Positions 20,010 through 27,965 of a stretch of DNA of 64,000 nt are shown piece after piece. The stretch is from Arthrobacter_N sp051262515. GTDB taxonomy: Bacteria; Actinomycetota; Actinomycetes; Actinomycetales; Micrococcaceae. A program made the position numbers and the translations under genes. The notes under the pieces are model-generated. The model did not search any database and was not told the origin of the DNA. It worked only from the letters and a program-made list of their open reading frames with translations. The first letter of the stretch is position 1, and the number at the start of each line of letters is the position of its first letter. The stretch is from positions 186,001 through 250,000 of the forward strand of contig NZ_JBIMER010000001.1 of assembly GCF_051262515.1 (NCBI RefSeq), in the 5' to 3' direction.

Positions 20010-20024
20010 GTCTACGAAGTGGAC
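20010..20024. promoter_or_regulatory. IclR-type operator copy 2
   Basis: GTCTAC-GAA-GTGGAC lies midway between the divergent genes, with its centre 60 bp from copy 1. Confidence 0.65.
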
Positions 20025-20070
20025 GCATCTCACGCAAATCGATCGAGTGATGGTCCCGCGGACCGATTCG

Positions 20071-20085
20071 GTCCATAATATGGAC
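20071..20085. promoter_or_regulatory. IclR-type operator copy 3, overlapping the iclR start codon
   Basis: GTCCATA-A-TATGGAC is a perfect 15-bp palindrome 61 bp from copy 2. ATG 20080 lies inside it, so bound repressor would sit on the gene's own start region. Confidence 0.7.
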
Positions 20086-20874
20086 ATGAGTGATTCGTAT
20101 CCGGGTGCACAGGTTGTGGGTCGACTGGCAACTGTCCTGCGCTCCGTGGGCACCGCCATGCCGCGGGGCACCACCACGAGTGAGGTTGCCGTGGCGACCG
20201 GGCTGGCGCGCCCCACGGTGCACCGCCTCCTGGCCGCGCTGACCGCAGAGGGATTCTGCGACCACGACCACCGGGAGGGTCTGTGGATGCTCGGTCCGGA
20301 AATGTACCTCTTGGGTACCGTTGCCGCCGAGCGCTACGACATCACCGGCATTGCCCGCGGCCACGTCGCCGCCCTCGCGGCCGCGACCGGCGAGAGCGCC
20401 TTCCTCTCCGTTCGGCGCGGCGACGAAACGGTATGCCTGTTGCGGGAGGACGGTGCGTTTCCCATCCGGTCCTTCGTGCTCCACGAGGGCAAGCGATTTC
20501 CGCTGGGAGTGGCCTCTGCTGGGCTGGCGATCCTGTCCTTCCTTCCGGAGGGCGCTACCGAACGGTACCTCGCTGCCCACGCCCTGGACACCGAGTTCGG
20601 AAGCGAACACGGGCAGCGCTCCCTGCGTCGGCGCGTCGCGGAGACGCGCGAACGGGGCTGGGCGGAAAACCCAGGATTGATCGTGGAGGGGAGTTGGGGG
20701 ATGGGCGCCGCCGTCTTCGACCAGGCGGGCCAACCGGCCTGGGCCCTCAGCCTGACCGGAATCGAATCGCGGTTCGCGCCCGACCGACGCCCGGAAATGG
20801 GACGCCTGTTGCTGCACCATGCGCACGAGCTCACCAAGAAACTCAGTGGAGAGCAGGCCCATTCCGTCAGATGA
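20080..20874 (+). CDS. IclR-family transcriptional regulator of the ketoacid operon
   Basis: A 264-residue IclR protein. The N-terminal winged helix (about 10-72) reads TTSEVAVATGLARPTVHRLL followed by GLWMLGPEMYLLG. The C-terminal effector-binding domain (about 85-255) includes DETVCLLREDGAFPIRSFVL, KRFPLGVASAGLAILSF and RERGWAENPGLIVEG. ATG 20080 or 20086 may start the protein; both lie in or at operator copy 3. It diverges from scoA-scoB-thiolase, and the three identical-type operators between them make it the likely local regulator. The inducer is unknown; acetoacetate or a related ketoacid is a guess. Confidence 0.92.
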   Translation: MDMSDSYPGAQVVGRLATVLRSVGTAMPRGTTTSEVAVATGLARPTVHRLLAALTAEGFCDHDHREGLWMLGPEMYLLGTVAAERYDITGIARGHVAALAAATGESAFLSVRRGDETVCLLREDGAFPIRSFVLHEGKRFPLGVASAGLAILSFLPEGATERYLAAHALDTEFGSEHGQRSLRRRVAETRERGWAENPGLIVEGSWGMGAAVFDQAGQPAWALSLTGIESRFAPDRRPEMGRLLLHHAHELTKKLSGEQAHSVR

Positions 20875-20921
20875 CCGCGCCGGCGAACGGCTCGGCCCTG
20901 TTGAATCGACGTGGCCGGAAT

Positions 20922-20927
20922 TATGCT
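20922..20927 (+). promoter_or_regulatory. -10 box TATGCT for the leaderless MFS gene
   Basis: TATGCT is followed by GGCCCC (6 nt) and ATG 20934; no Shine-Dalgarno is seen. Confidence 0.5.
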
Positions 20928-20933
20928 GGCCCC

Positions 20934-22322
20934 ATGTCTCCGGATGGGACGTCTCCCACGGACCTCGGCACGAACGGCGGCGAATCCGGCGCGAGCCGGG
21001 CCCTACCTAAAACGGGGCACCGCACCTTTACGCACGTCCTGGTCAACACGGCGCTTGCCAACGTCACCACGAGTTTCCTGTGGTTCGCCCTGACTTTCTG
21101 GGTCTACCTGGAGACCCGCTCGGTGCTTGCCACCGGTCTCATCGGCGGGGCCTACATGTTGTTGGTTGCGTTCTTCGGGCTCTTTTTCGGCGTACTCGTG
21201 GACCGCTACCGCAAGCACGCGGTGATGGTGGGCTCCACGGTCTTCACTGTTGCGTGCTTCGCCGTGTCCGGACTGATGTTCCTGCTGATACCCGAATCCC
21301 GGTTGCTGGACCTGACCGGCATCTGGTTCTGGATGTTTGCCCTGGTGGTGCTCATCGGGGCGGTGTTCGAACAGCTGCGCAACATCGCGCTGTCCACGAC
21401 CGTGACGCTGCTGGTGCCGCCGGACCGCCGTGCCAACGCCAACGGTTTGGTGGGCACGGTGCAGGGGCTTGCCTTCATGGTCACCTCGGTCTTCAGCGGG
21501 CTGGCCATCGGCTTGATCGGCATGGGCGGGACCATCGTCATCGCCCTGGTGGCCTGCGCCGCGGTGCTGGGGCACCTCCTGGCGCTCAGGATTCCCGAAC
21601 CCAGCATCGTGCGTTCGGCCGAACGGGAAAGCTTCGCCGAGTTGCGTGCCGGAATCGCGGCCGTCCGAGCCACGCAGGGGCTGTTCGCCCTGATCCTGTT
21701 CACCACGTTCAACAACCTCACCGGCGGGGTCTTCATGGCGCTCATGGATCCGTACGGCCTGACCATCTTTCCCGTCGAGATCTGGGGCGTGGTCCTCGGT
21801 GTCACGGCCACGGGATTCCTGATCGGCGGGGGCCTGGTGGCGAAATTCGGGCTCGGCCGGAATCCGATCCGCACCATGTTGGTGCTGGTCGCGTGCACCG
21901 GCGTGCTCGGAGCCACGTTCACGCTGCGCGAGTGGTGGTGGCTCTTCGCCATCGGCATGTGGATCTTCATGATGATCATACCGGCGGTGGAAGCGGCGGA
22001 GCAGACCGTTATCCAGAAGGTCGTCCCGTACGCCACCCAGGGGAGGGTCTTCGGATTCGCCATGACGTTCGAGGCGGCCGCCGCACCGGTCACGGCGTTC
22101 ATGGTCGCCCCGCTGGCCGAATTCTGGATCATCCCGTACGTGGGTTCGCCGGCCGGGCGGCAGTCGTTGGGCTGGCTGCTCGGGGACGGTAACGCCCGGG
22201 GGATCGCGCTGGTGTTCCTGGTGTCCGGTGTCGCGTCGATCCTGCTGGGCCTCGCGGCGCTACTCACCCGGTCCTACCGCAGGTTGTCAATGGTGTACGC
22301 CGCGCCGCCGCCCGCCGCGTAG
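20934..22322 (+). CDS. MFS transporter (probable drug/metabolite exporter)
   Basis: A 462-residue polytopic protein of the major facilitator superfamily. After a polar N-terminus of about 35 residues, hydrophobic helices alternate with short loops. The loop after helix 2, FGVLVDRYRKHAVMVG, is the MFS signature (G-x3-D-R-Y-R-K). A central loop of about 35 residues (IPEPSIVRSAERESFAELRA) separates two six-helix halves. It resembles the exporter subgroup related to enterobactin and macrolide efflux proteins. No substrate is indicated by the neighbours. A TATGCT box 6 nt before ATG 20934 supports that start. Confidence 0.88.
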   Translation: MSPDGTSPTDLGTNGGESGASRALPKTGHRTFTHVLVNTALANVTTSFLWFALTFWVYLETRSVLATGLIGGAYMLLVAFFGLFFGVLVDRYRKHAVMVGSTVFTVACFAVSGLMFLLIPESRLLDLTGIWFWMFALVVLIGAVFEQLRNIALSTTVTLLVPPDRRANANGLVGTVQGLAFMVTSVFSGLAIGLIGMGGTIVIALVACAAVLGHLLALRIPEPSIVRSAERESFAELRAGIAAVRATQGLFALILFTTFNNLTGGVFMALMDPYGLTIFPVEIWGVVLGVTATGFLIGGGLVAKFGLGRNPIRTMLVLVACTGVLGATFTLREWWWLFAIGMWIFMMIIPAVEAAEQTVIQKVVPYATQGRVFGFAMTFEAAAAPVTAFMVAPLAEFWIIPYVGSPAGRQSLGWLLGDGNARGIALVFLVSGVASILLGLAALLTRSYRRLSMVYAAPPPAA

Positions 22323-22418
22323 GAAGCCGACGGCGTGCGGCGCGGCCGCGTCCCACCCCGTGCACCCGCGTGGCCGGTAGGATATAGCGGTACCTGCCCC
22401 GGCGAAAGGAACGGCTTC

Positions 22419-24383
22419 GTGTCCCTGCTCGAATCCATCGGCGAGCCCCGCGACCTCCGCGCGCTGGCGCCGGAGCAGCTGAAGGAACTGGCCGCGGAGA
22501 TCCGCGGCTTCCTGATCGCCAACGTGGCACGCACCGGCGGCCATCTGGGTCCGAACCTGGGCGTCGTCGAACTGACGCTCGGCATTCACCGCGTGTTCGA
22601 TTCCCCGCACGATTCGCTGGTGTTCGATACCGGCCACCAGTCGTACGTCCACAAGCTCGTCACCGGACGCCAGGACTTTTCGACCCTGCGCCAGGAGGGC
22701 GGGCTGGCCGGCTATCCGGAGCGCTCCGAATCCGTACACGACGTCGTCGAGAGCTCGCACGCGTCCAGTTCGCTCTCCTGGGCCGATGGCATCTCGCGCG
22801 CCCGCCGGCTCGCGGGGGAGGGGGACCGGTACGTCGTCGCCGTCGTCGGGGACGGCGCCCTCACCGGGGGCATGGCCTGGGAGGCCATCAACAACATCGC
22901 CGTAGACAAGGACCGGCGCGTTGTCATCGTCGTCAACGACAACGGCCGCTCCTACGCCCCGACCATCGGCGGGCTCGCGGACCAGCTGGCCGGACTGCGG
23001 CAGACGCTGGACAGGGTCCGCACGCACGAGGTCTACGAGGGCACGCTCGACTTCTGGAAGGATCGCCTGCAGAAGGGCGGGGCGGTCGGGCGCTTTGCGT
23101 ACAAGAGCCTCCATGCCACCAAGAAGGGCATCAAGGACTGGTGGGCGCCGCAGGGACTCTTCGAGGACCTCGGCATGAAATACATCGGACCCATCGACGG
23201 CCACAACATGGCCGCCGTCGAGGAGGCGCTGCAGCTCGCGCGCAGCTACAAGGGTCCGGTCATCGTCCATACCCTGACGGAGAAGGGCCGCGGTTACGCG
23301 CCGGCCCGCGCCGACGAGGCGGACCAGTTCCACTCGGTCGGTGTGATCGACCCCGAAACCGGCGAGCTCGTCGAGCGTCCCAACGCGCAGTCCTGGACCA
23401 GCGTCTTCGGCGAGGAGATCGCGGACATCGCGGACCGTCGGGCCGACATCGTGGCCATCACCGGCGCCATGCTCATTCCGGTGGGGCTGAAGGCCATGGC
23501 CGAACGCCATCCGTCGCGCGTCATCGACGTCGGAATCGCCGAGCAGCACGCACTGACGAGCGCGGCCGGCATGGCGTTCGGGGGCCTGCACCCGGTGGTT
23601 GCGCTCTACGCGACGTTCCTGAACCGCGCTTTCGACCAACTGTTGATGGATGTCGCGCTCCACAAGGCCGGTGTGACGGTGGTGTTGGACCGCGCGGGAG
23701 TCACCGGTCCCGACGGGCCCAGCCACCATGGCATGTGGGACCTTTCGCTGTTGCAGGTGGTGCCTGGCCTGCATCTGGCCGCGCCGCGTGACGCCACCCG
23801 GCTTCGCGAGGAACTGCGGGAGGCCGTGGCCGTCGACGACGCGCCCACCGTCCTGCGCTTTTCGAAGGGCTCCGTCGGCGCCGAGATCGAAGCGACGGAA
23901 CGGCTGCACGACGGCGTCGACGTCCTCGCCCGCCACGGGGAGGGCGAACTTGATGTGCTGATCGTCGCCGTCGGGTCGATGGCCGGCATGGCACTGGAGG
24001 TCTCGGAGCGACTGCGCTCCCAGGGCATTTCGTCCACGGTGGTCGATCCGCGGTGGGTCCTGCCGGTTCCGAGCTCGATCATCGGACTGGCCGCGAGGCA
24101 CCGGATCGTCGTGTGCATCGAGGATGGTGTCAAGGCGGGCGGTGTCGGGTCGCGGATCCGCCAGGAGATGCGCGCCGCGGGCGTCGACACCGCGCTGAAC
24201 GAGGTGGGTCTCCCGGTCGAATTCCTCAAGCACGGATCCCGCAACCAGGTCCTGGCCCGGGTCGGGGTCACGGCCGCGCAGATCGCGCGCGACACGACCG
24301 CCCAGGTGCTCGGCACCAAGGTGCCGTTCGCGCGGCCCCTGCCCGGACACGATCTGCCCACCGGCCAGATTCCGCAGACGTGA
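22419..24383 (+). CDS. dxs: 1-deoxy-D-xylulose-5-phosphate synthase
   Basis: A 654-residue thiamine-diphosphate enzyme that condenses pyruvate and glyceraldehyde-3-phosphate in the first step of the MEP isoprenoid pathway. The N-terminal domain has GGHLGPNLGVVELTLGIHRV and DTGHQSYVHK. The ThDP motif is GDGALTGGMAWEAINNI with VIVVNDNGRSYAP. The transketolase-like middle domain carries IDVGIAEQHALTSAAGMAFG and VLDRAGVTGPDGPSHHGMWD. GTG 22419 was chosen because GAAAGGA lies 7 nt upstream and the protein then starts VSLLESIGEPRDL, as in homologues. A TAGGAT box near 22377 is a likely -10. Confidence 0.97.
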   Translation: MSLLESIGEPRDLRALAPEQLKELAAEIRGFLIANVARTGGHLGPNLGVVELTLGIHRVFDSPHDSLVFDTGHQSYVHKLVTGRQDFSTLRQEGGLAGYPERSESVHDVVESSHASSSLSWADGISRARRLAGEGDRYVVAVVGDGALTGGMAWEAINNIAVDKDRRVVIVVNDNGRSYAPTIGGLADQLAGLRQTLDRVRTHEVYEGTLDFWKDRLQKGGAVGRFAYKSLHATKKGIKDWWAPQGLFEDLGMKYIGPIDGHNMAAVEEALQLARSYKGPVIVHTLTEKGRGYAPARADEADQFHSVGVIDPETGELVERPNAQSWTSVFGEEIADIADRRADIVAITGAMLIPVGLKAMAERHPSRVIDVGIAEQHALTSAAGMAFGGLHPVVALYATFLNRAFDQLLMDVALHKAGVTVVLDRAGVTGPDGPSHHGMWDLSLLQVVPGLHLAAPRDATRLREELREAVAVDDAPTVLRFSKGSVGAEIEATERLHDGVDVLARHGEGELDVLIVAVGSMAGMALEVSERLRSQGISSTVVDPRWVLPVPSSIIGLAARHRIVVCIEDGVKAGGVGSRIRQEMRAAGVDTALNEVGLPVEFLKHGSRNQVLARVGVTAAQIARDTTAQVLGTKVPFARPLPGHDLPTGQIPQT

Positions 24384-24973
24384 GCCTGCCGCGGGATCTG
24401 GTCCGCACGCCGCCGGCCATCGAGGCGGGGGCTCCAATCGTCGCGCGCGCCTGGAAGTACGACGGCGGTGCGCACTGGGTCGTCCCCGGTACCTACCTCG
24501 GTGCCGACTCGTTTGGGCACTGGGTCTTCCAGCCGCGGGGCTCGTTCGTCTCCCGTCCCGGGTTGGGGTTCATGGCCGAGTCCGACGCCGTCTGCCTCTT
24601 CCCGCATGCCGGGGATTGGGTGGCAACGTTCTACGACGAGAGTCATCCCGGGGACGTCAGGTTGTACATCGACGTGTCCACGGGCATTGGTTGGCGTCCC
24701 CTCCGCCCGGCGGGTTGGGAGGTGAACTCCATCGACATGGACCTCGATGTCATTCGTTCAAACGAACGCGGGGTGTTCCTCGACGACGAGGACGAGTTCG
24801 CCGAGCACGCAGTGGCCTTCGGTTATCCGGAGGTTCTGCGGGGCGCGATGGGCGCGGAGGCCGAGTTTCTGCTTGGATCCGTCCGCAACCGCACGGCTCC
24901 CTTCGATTCGACCGCCGGCGCATGGCTTGCCGCGGGAAGGTCCGCGGCCGGTGCCGCTTCCGACCCGCACTAG
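24380..24973 (+). CDS. DUF402 (FomD-like) protein, probable nucleoside diphosphatase
   Basis: A 197-residue protein of the DUF402/FomD barrel family. The conserved core is WVATFYDESHPGDVRLYIDV, followed by NSIDMDLDVIRSNERGVFLD and DEDEFAEHAVAFGYP; in this family the D-x-D-L-D-V segment binds metal. Characterised relatives hydrolyse nucleoside di- or triphosphates. The GTG start at 24380 overlaps the dxs stop by 4 nt, so the two are translationally coupled. The reason for coupling to isoprenoid synthesis is unknown. I am confident of the family, not of the substrate. Confidence 0.8.
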   Translation: MSLPRDLVRTPPAIEAGAPIVARAWKYDGGAHWVVPGTYLGADSFGHWVFQPRGSFVSRPGLGFMAESDAVCLFPHAGDWVATFYDESHPGDVRLYIDVSTGIGWRPLRPAGWEVNSIDMDLDVIRSNERGVFLDDEDEFAEHAVAFGYPEVLRGAMGAEAEFLLGSVRNRTAPFDSTAGAWLAAGRSAAGAASDPH

Positions 24974-25027
24974 CCACGCGCCACGATTTTTCCGAGACAT
25001 CCAGCACCACCAGCATCAAGGAGCACC

Positions 25028-25600
25028 ATGGCCATCATCCGCATGTACCGCCGGGACGACAAGGGGACCCTCGAGTTCCGCGAGGCCTGGTACGAGCAGT
25101 TCGAGGACCAGGAACTCGGCCAATTCGTCCTGAACCACGGAACCGTGGGGTACCAGTCGAAGACCCGGGAGTCCAAGGACGTCGACGCGGAGACCGGTGC
25201 GGCGCTTCTGGCCGGCTTCGAGGAGCAGTGCTCCGACGACGGTTTCGCCGAGCTCGAGGACGCGGACCAGTTCTGGGTCGTGGCGCAGTACGCGTTGAAG
25301 ACGGTCGAGGGCACGGACCGGGACAAGCACCTGTTGCGCCGGGCCGAGGAGGTGCTGCGGGGCCATCTGGCCTGGCGCGGGCTGGGCACCGTGGAGTCCT
25401 CCGACTTCACGCCCCGGAAGCTCAACATCCGGATCCTGTCGCCTGAGCCGTCCAAGGCGGTATCCGCCATCAAGACGTGCCTGCGGGACGCGCAGCTGGA
25501 TTTCACCAAGCTGTCCATCGGGGTGGCGCCCCACGGCGAGCCCGACTCCCTGAAGCAGAAGCACCCGCTTCCGGCCAAGGGCAGGTTCTCGCTCACGTAG
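25028..25600 (+). CDS. Conserved hypothetical protein
   Basis: A 190-residue soluble, acidic protein that I do not recognise. AGGAGC precedes ATG 25028 and codon use matches the neighbours. The N-terminal half begins MAIIRMYRRDDKGTLEFREA and is rich in Glu/Asp/Gln; the C-terminal half has VSAIKTCLRDAQLDFTKLSI. There is no signal peptide or transmembrane helix. It stands 55 nt after the DUF402 gene and 88 nt before an aldo/keto reductase, with a hairpin in the latter gap, so it may close the dxs transcript. The coding call is firm; function is unknown. Confidence 0.8.
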   Translation: MAIIRMYRRDDKGTLEFREAWYEQFEDQELGQFVLNHGTVGYQSKTRESKDVDAETGAALLAGFEEQCSDDGFAELEDADQFWVVAQYALKTVEGTDRDKHLLRRAEEVLRGHLAWRGLGTVESSDFTPRKLNIRILSPEPSKAVSAIKTCLRDAQLDFTKLSIGVAPHGEPDSLKQKHPLPAKGRFSLT

Positions 25601-25608
25601 CGGGCAGC

Positions 25609-25627
25609 GGCCGGCGCGGTGCCGGCC
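25609..25627 (+). terminator. Small GC hairpin after the hypothetical gene
   Basis: GGCCGGC (25609-25615) and GCCGGCC (25621-25627) pair around a 5-nt loop, 9 nt after the stop. There is no T-run, so its strength is uncertain. Confidence 0.35.
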
Positions 25628-25688
25628 GACGCAGGTAGGCCACGGTGGCACAGCGCCGCCGTGTGAAAACGAACATGAGAGGCATCCC

Positions 25689-26720
25689 GTGACCGACTCC
25701 CTCAAGGCACCCGGCGGCCCGGACGCCCACCCTTCGTCCGGGGACATGGAATACCGGAGACTGGGCGGCTCCGGACTGGCCGTCTCCGTCGTCGGACTCG
25801 GCTGCAACAACCTGGGCCGCGCCGGCACCCCGACCGAGACCCAAGAGGGAACCGACGCGGTGGTCCACGCGGCCATCGACGCCGGTGTCACGCTGTTCGA
25901 TACGGCGGACACCTACGGGAAGGAACCTGGGCTGTCGGAAATCCGCCTCGGCAAGGCCCTCGGCCGGCGGCGGGACGACGTTGTTCTCGCCACGAAGTTC
26001 GGCATGGACATGTCCGGTGCCAACGGCCGGGACTTCGGCGCACGCGGTTCGCGGCGCTACATCGCCACGGCGGTGGAGGCCTCGCTGCGCCGGCTCGGCA
26101 CGGATTACATCGACCTGTACCAGTTCCACACCCCGGATGCGCTGACGCCGATCGAGGAGACGCTGGCGGCATTGGACGACCTCGTCCGCGCCGGCAAGGT
26201 GCGCTACATCGGGCACTCGAACCGCGCCGGCTGGCAGATCGCCGAGGCGGAGTTCACGGCCCGGCAGGGCGGATACACGCCGTTCGTCTCCAGCCAGAGC
26301 CACTACAACCTGCTGGACCGGCGCGCGGAACTCGAAGTGCTTCCCGCAGCGGAGGCCTATGGCTTGGGCGTCCTGCCGTATTTCCCCCTGGCCAACGGAC
26401 TGCTGACGGGCAAGTATTCCTCCGGCAGCGCCCCTGAGGGGAGCCGGCTGACGCATTCGAGACAGAACCTCCTGGAAAGGGCGGATTTCGGTCAGCTCGC
26501 GCGGTTCGGCGAGTTCTCCGCCGCGCGCGGACTGGGCGAACTGCAGGTTGCGTTTTCCTGGCTGGCCTCACGGCCGGCCGTTTCCTCGGTGATCGCCGGC
26601 GCCACCACGCCGGACCAGATACGCCAGAACGCCGCCTCGGTCGCCTGGAAGCCCGACGCCGGGGATCTGTCCGAACTCGAGGAGATCTTCCCGGCGGTGC
26701 CCAAAGTCGCGCTCTTCTAA
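25689..26720 (+). CDS. Aldo/keto reductase
   Basis: A 343-residue NADPH-dependent oxidoreductase with the AKR TIM barrel. The catalytic tetrad is visible: Asp and Tyr in GVTLFDTADTYGKEPGLSE, Lys in DVVLATKFG and His in DLYQFHTPD. The cofactor end has VSSVIAGATTPDQIRQNA. The first 20 residues are an extra polar tail. The start is GTG 25689; a GAGAGG site lies 6 nt upstream. It resembles the YdhF/L-glyceraldehyde reductase-type group. Three nucleotides separate it from the nucleoside hydrolase, so they are probably co-transcribed, though no shared substrate is obvious. Confidence 0.92.
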   Translation: MTDSLKAPGGPDAHPSSGDMEYRRLGGSGLAVSVVGLGCNNLGRAGTPTETQEGTDAVVHAAIDAGVTLFDTADTYGKEPGLSEIRLGKALGRRRDDVVLATKFGMDMSGANGRDFGARGSRRYIATAVEASLRRLGTDYIDLYQFHTPDALTPIEETLAALDDLVRAGKVRYIGHSNRAGWQIAEAEFTARQGGYTPFVSSQSHYNLLDRRAELEVLPAAEAYGLGVLPYFPLANGLLTGKYSSGSAPEGSRLTHSRQNLLERADFGQLARFGEFSAARGLGELQVAFSWLASRPAVSSVIAGATTPDQIRQNAASVAWKPDAGDLSELEEIFPAVPKVALF

Positions 26721-26723
26721 CCG

Positions 26724-27830
26724 ATGACGCTGCCCAGGGTCCGCCTGCTGCTCGACAACGACACGGGGATCGACGACGCGCTCGCGCTGGCCTACCTCGC
26801 CGCCTGCGGGCACGTTGAACTCGTGGCTGTCACTTCCTCGCCGGGAAACGTCTCTGCCGAGCAGGTGGCCGCCAACAACCGGGCACTGCTCGCGTTGTGC
26901 GGCAGGCCGGACGTGCCGGTTCTCATCGGGGCGCGCGCCCCCCTGCGACTGCCGCTGACCACGACGCCGGAGACCCACGGTCCGCAGGGGGTCGGCTACG
27001 CCACGCTTCCGGAACCGGATCCCGCCCGCGGGGTCGGCCCGGCCGCCGATCCATTGCCGGGCGGCGCATCCGCCGTGGATCTGGACGCGGCCGGGTACTG
27101 GATCGAGGCCGCGCACGCCCACCCCGGGGAGCTGACGGCTCTGCTCACGGCCCCGCTGACGAACTTCGCCCTCGCCTTGCGCCGCGAACCGAGGCTGCCG
27201 TGGTTGTTGCGCCGGGTGGTCGTCATGGGCGGCAGCTTCTACCACCAGGGAAACACCACGCCGACGGCCGAATGGAACACCCACGTGGACCCGCACGCGG
27301 CCGCGGAGGTGTACGCCGCCTACGCGGCGGCCGCCAAAGCCGGACTCGAGGCGGACCGGCTGCCGATCGTGTGCTCGTTGGACACCACCGAACGCTTCGA
27401 GATGCAGCCCGGCTTGATCACGGACCTGACCGCGGCCGCCGGCTGCCCCGAGCCGGAGAACGTCCTGGCCGTCGACCCGGAGGGGACCCGGAGCAAGGCC
27501 GCGGACCCGCTGGTGCGGTACCTGTCCGACGCTCTTCGTTTCTACTTCGAATTCCACCGGCACCACGACCAGGGCTACATCGCCCACGTGCACGATTTCT
27601 GCGCCGCCGGGATCGCCGTTGGCACCCTCGAATACCGCACCCGCCCGGCCAGCGTGGACGTCGAGACCGAGTCCCCCCTGCTGGCCGGAACCACCGTGGC
27701 CGATTTCCGCTCGCTCTGGGGCCGCGACGCGAACGCCCACGTCGTGTCCTGGAACGATCCGACGGCGGGCTTCGCCGAACTCGTCGATCGGCTGGGCACA
27801 CTGGTCCGGAGGCTACGCGAAGCGCCGTGA
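26724..27830 (+). CDS. Inosine-uridine-preferring nucleoside hydrolase family protein
   Basis: A 368-residue calcium-dependent N-ribohydrolase. The metal-binding signature is at the N-terminus: LLLDNDTGIDDALALAYLA (DxDxxxDD). The second block VVVMGGSFYHQGNTTPTAEW followed by N-THVDPHAAAEV supplies the ribose and calcium ligands. It splits nucleosides into base and ribose for salvage. The protein is somewhat longer than the usual 310-330 because of extra loops in the middle (about residues 85-120). It follows the aldo/keto reductase by 3 nt and precedes the ECF transporter genes, which suggests that the transporter carries nucleosides or bases. Confidence 0.92.
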   Translation: MTLPRVRLLLDNDTGIDDALALAYLAACGHVELVAVTSSPGNVSAEQVAANNRALLALCGRPDVPVLIGARAPLRLPLTTTPETHGPQGVGYATLPEPDPARGVGPAADPLPGGASAVDLDAAGYWIEAAHAHPGELTALLTAPLTNFALALRREPRLPWLLRRVVVMGGSFYHQGNTTPTAEWNTHVDPHAAAEVYAAYAAAAKAGLEADRLPIVCSLDTTERFEMQPGLITDLTAAAGCPEPENVLAVDPEGTRSKAADPLVRYLSDALRFYFEFHRHHDQGYIAHVHDFCAAGIAVGTLEYRTRPASVDVETESPLLAGTTVADFRSLWGRDANAHVVSWNDPTAGFAELVDRLGTLVRRLREAP

Positions 27831-27856
27831 GCGCTCGACCGGCGTTCGGTGTCGGA

Positions 27857-27893
27857 TAGAATCGTTCACCGGGCCAAGGTGACATAGGCCCGG
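27857..27893 (+). promoter_or_regulatory. Promoter (-10 TAGAAT) and structured leader of the ECF operon
   Basis: TAGAAT at 27857-27862 predicts transcription from about 27869. The leader then begins with a hairpin: CCGGGCC (27869-27875) and GGCCCGG (27887-27893) around an 11-nt loop, with more G/C-rich pairing possible before ATG 27966. It matches no riboswitch consensus I know. Confidence 0.4.
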
Positions 27894-27965
27894 CTACGGC
27901 GGCGCGCCGCACCGTCCCGGTACCGCCGTCGCTCCCGCCGCACCCGCACCCGAGGAACGAACCCC

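Noticed and set aside
17409..20874. Assigning the CoA-transferase/thiolase set firmly to the beta-ketoadipate pathway (pcaIJF-pcaR)
   Set aside because: The thiolase motifs and 389-residue length fit acetoacetyl-CoA thiolases better, and no aromatic-ring genes are nearby; kept only as an alternative.
27869..27965. A known riboswitch class upstream of the ECF operon
   Set aside because: Conserved blocks of the TPP, cobalamin, FMN, preQ1, purine and guanidine classes are not found; listed only as an unassigned structured leader.
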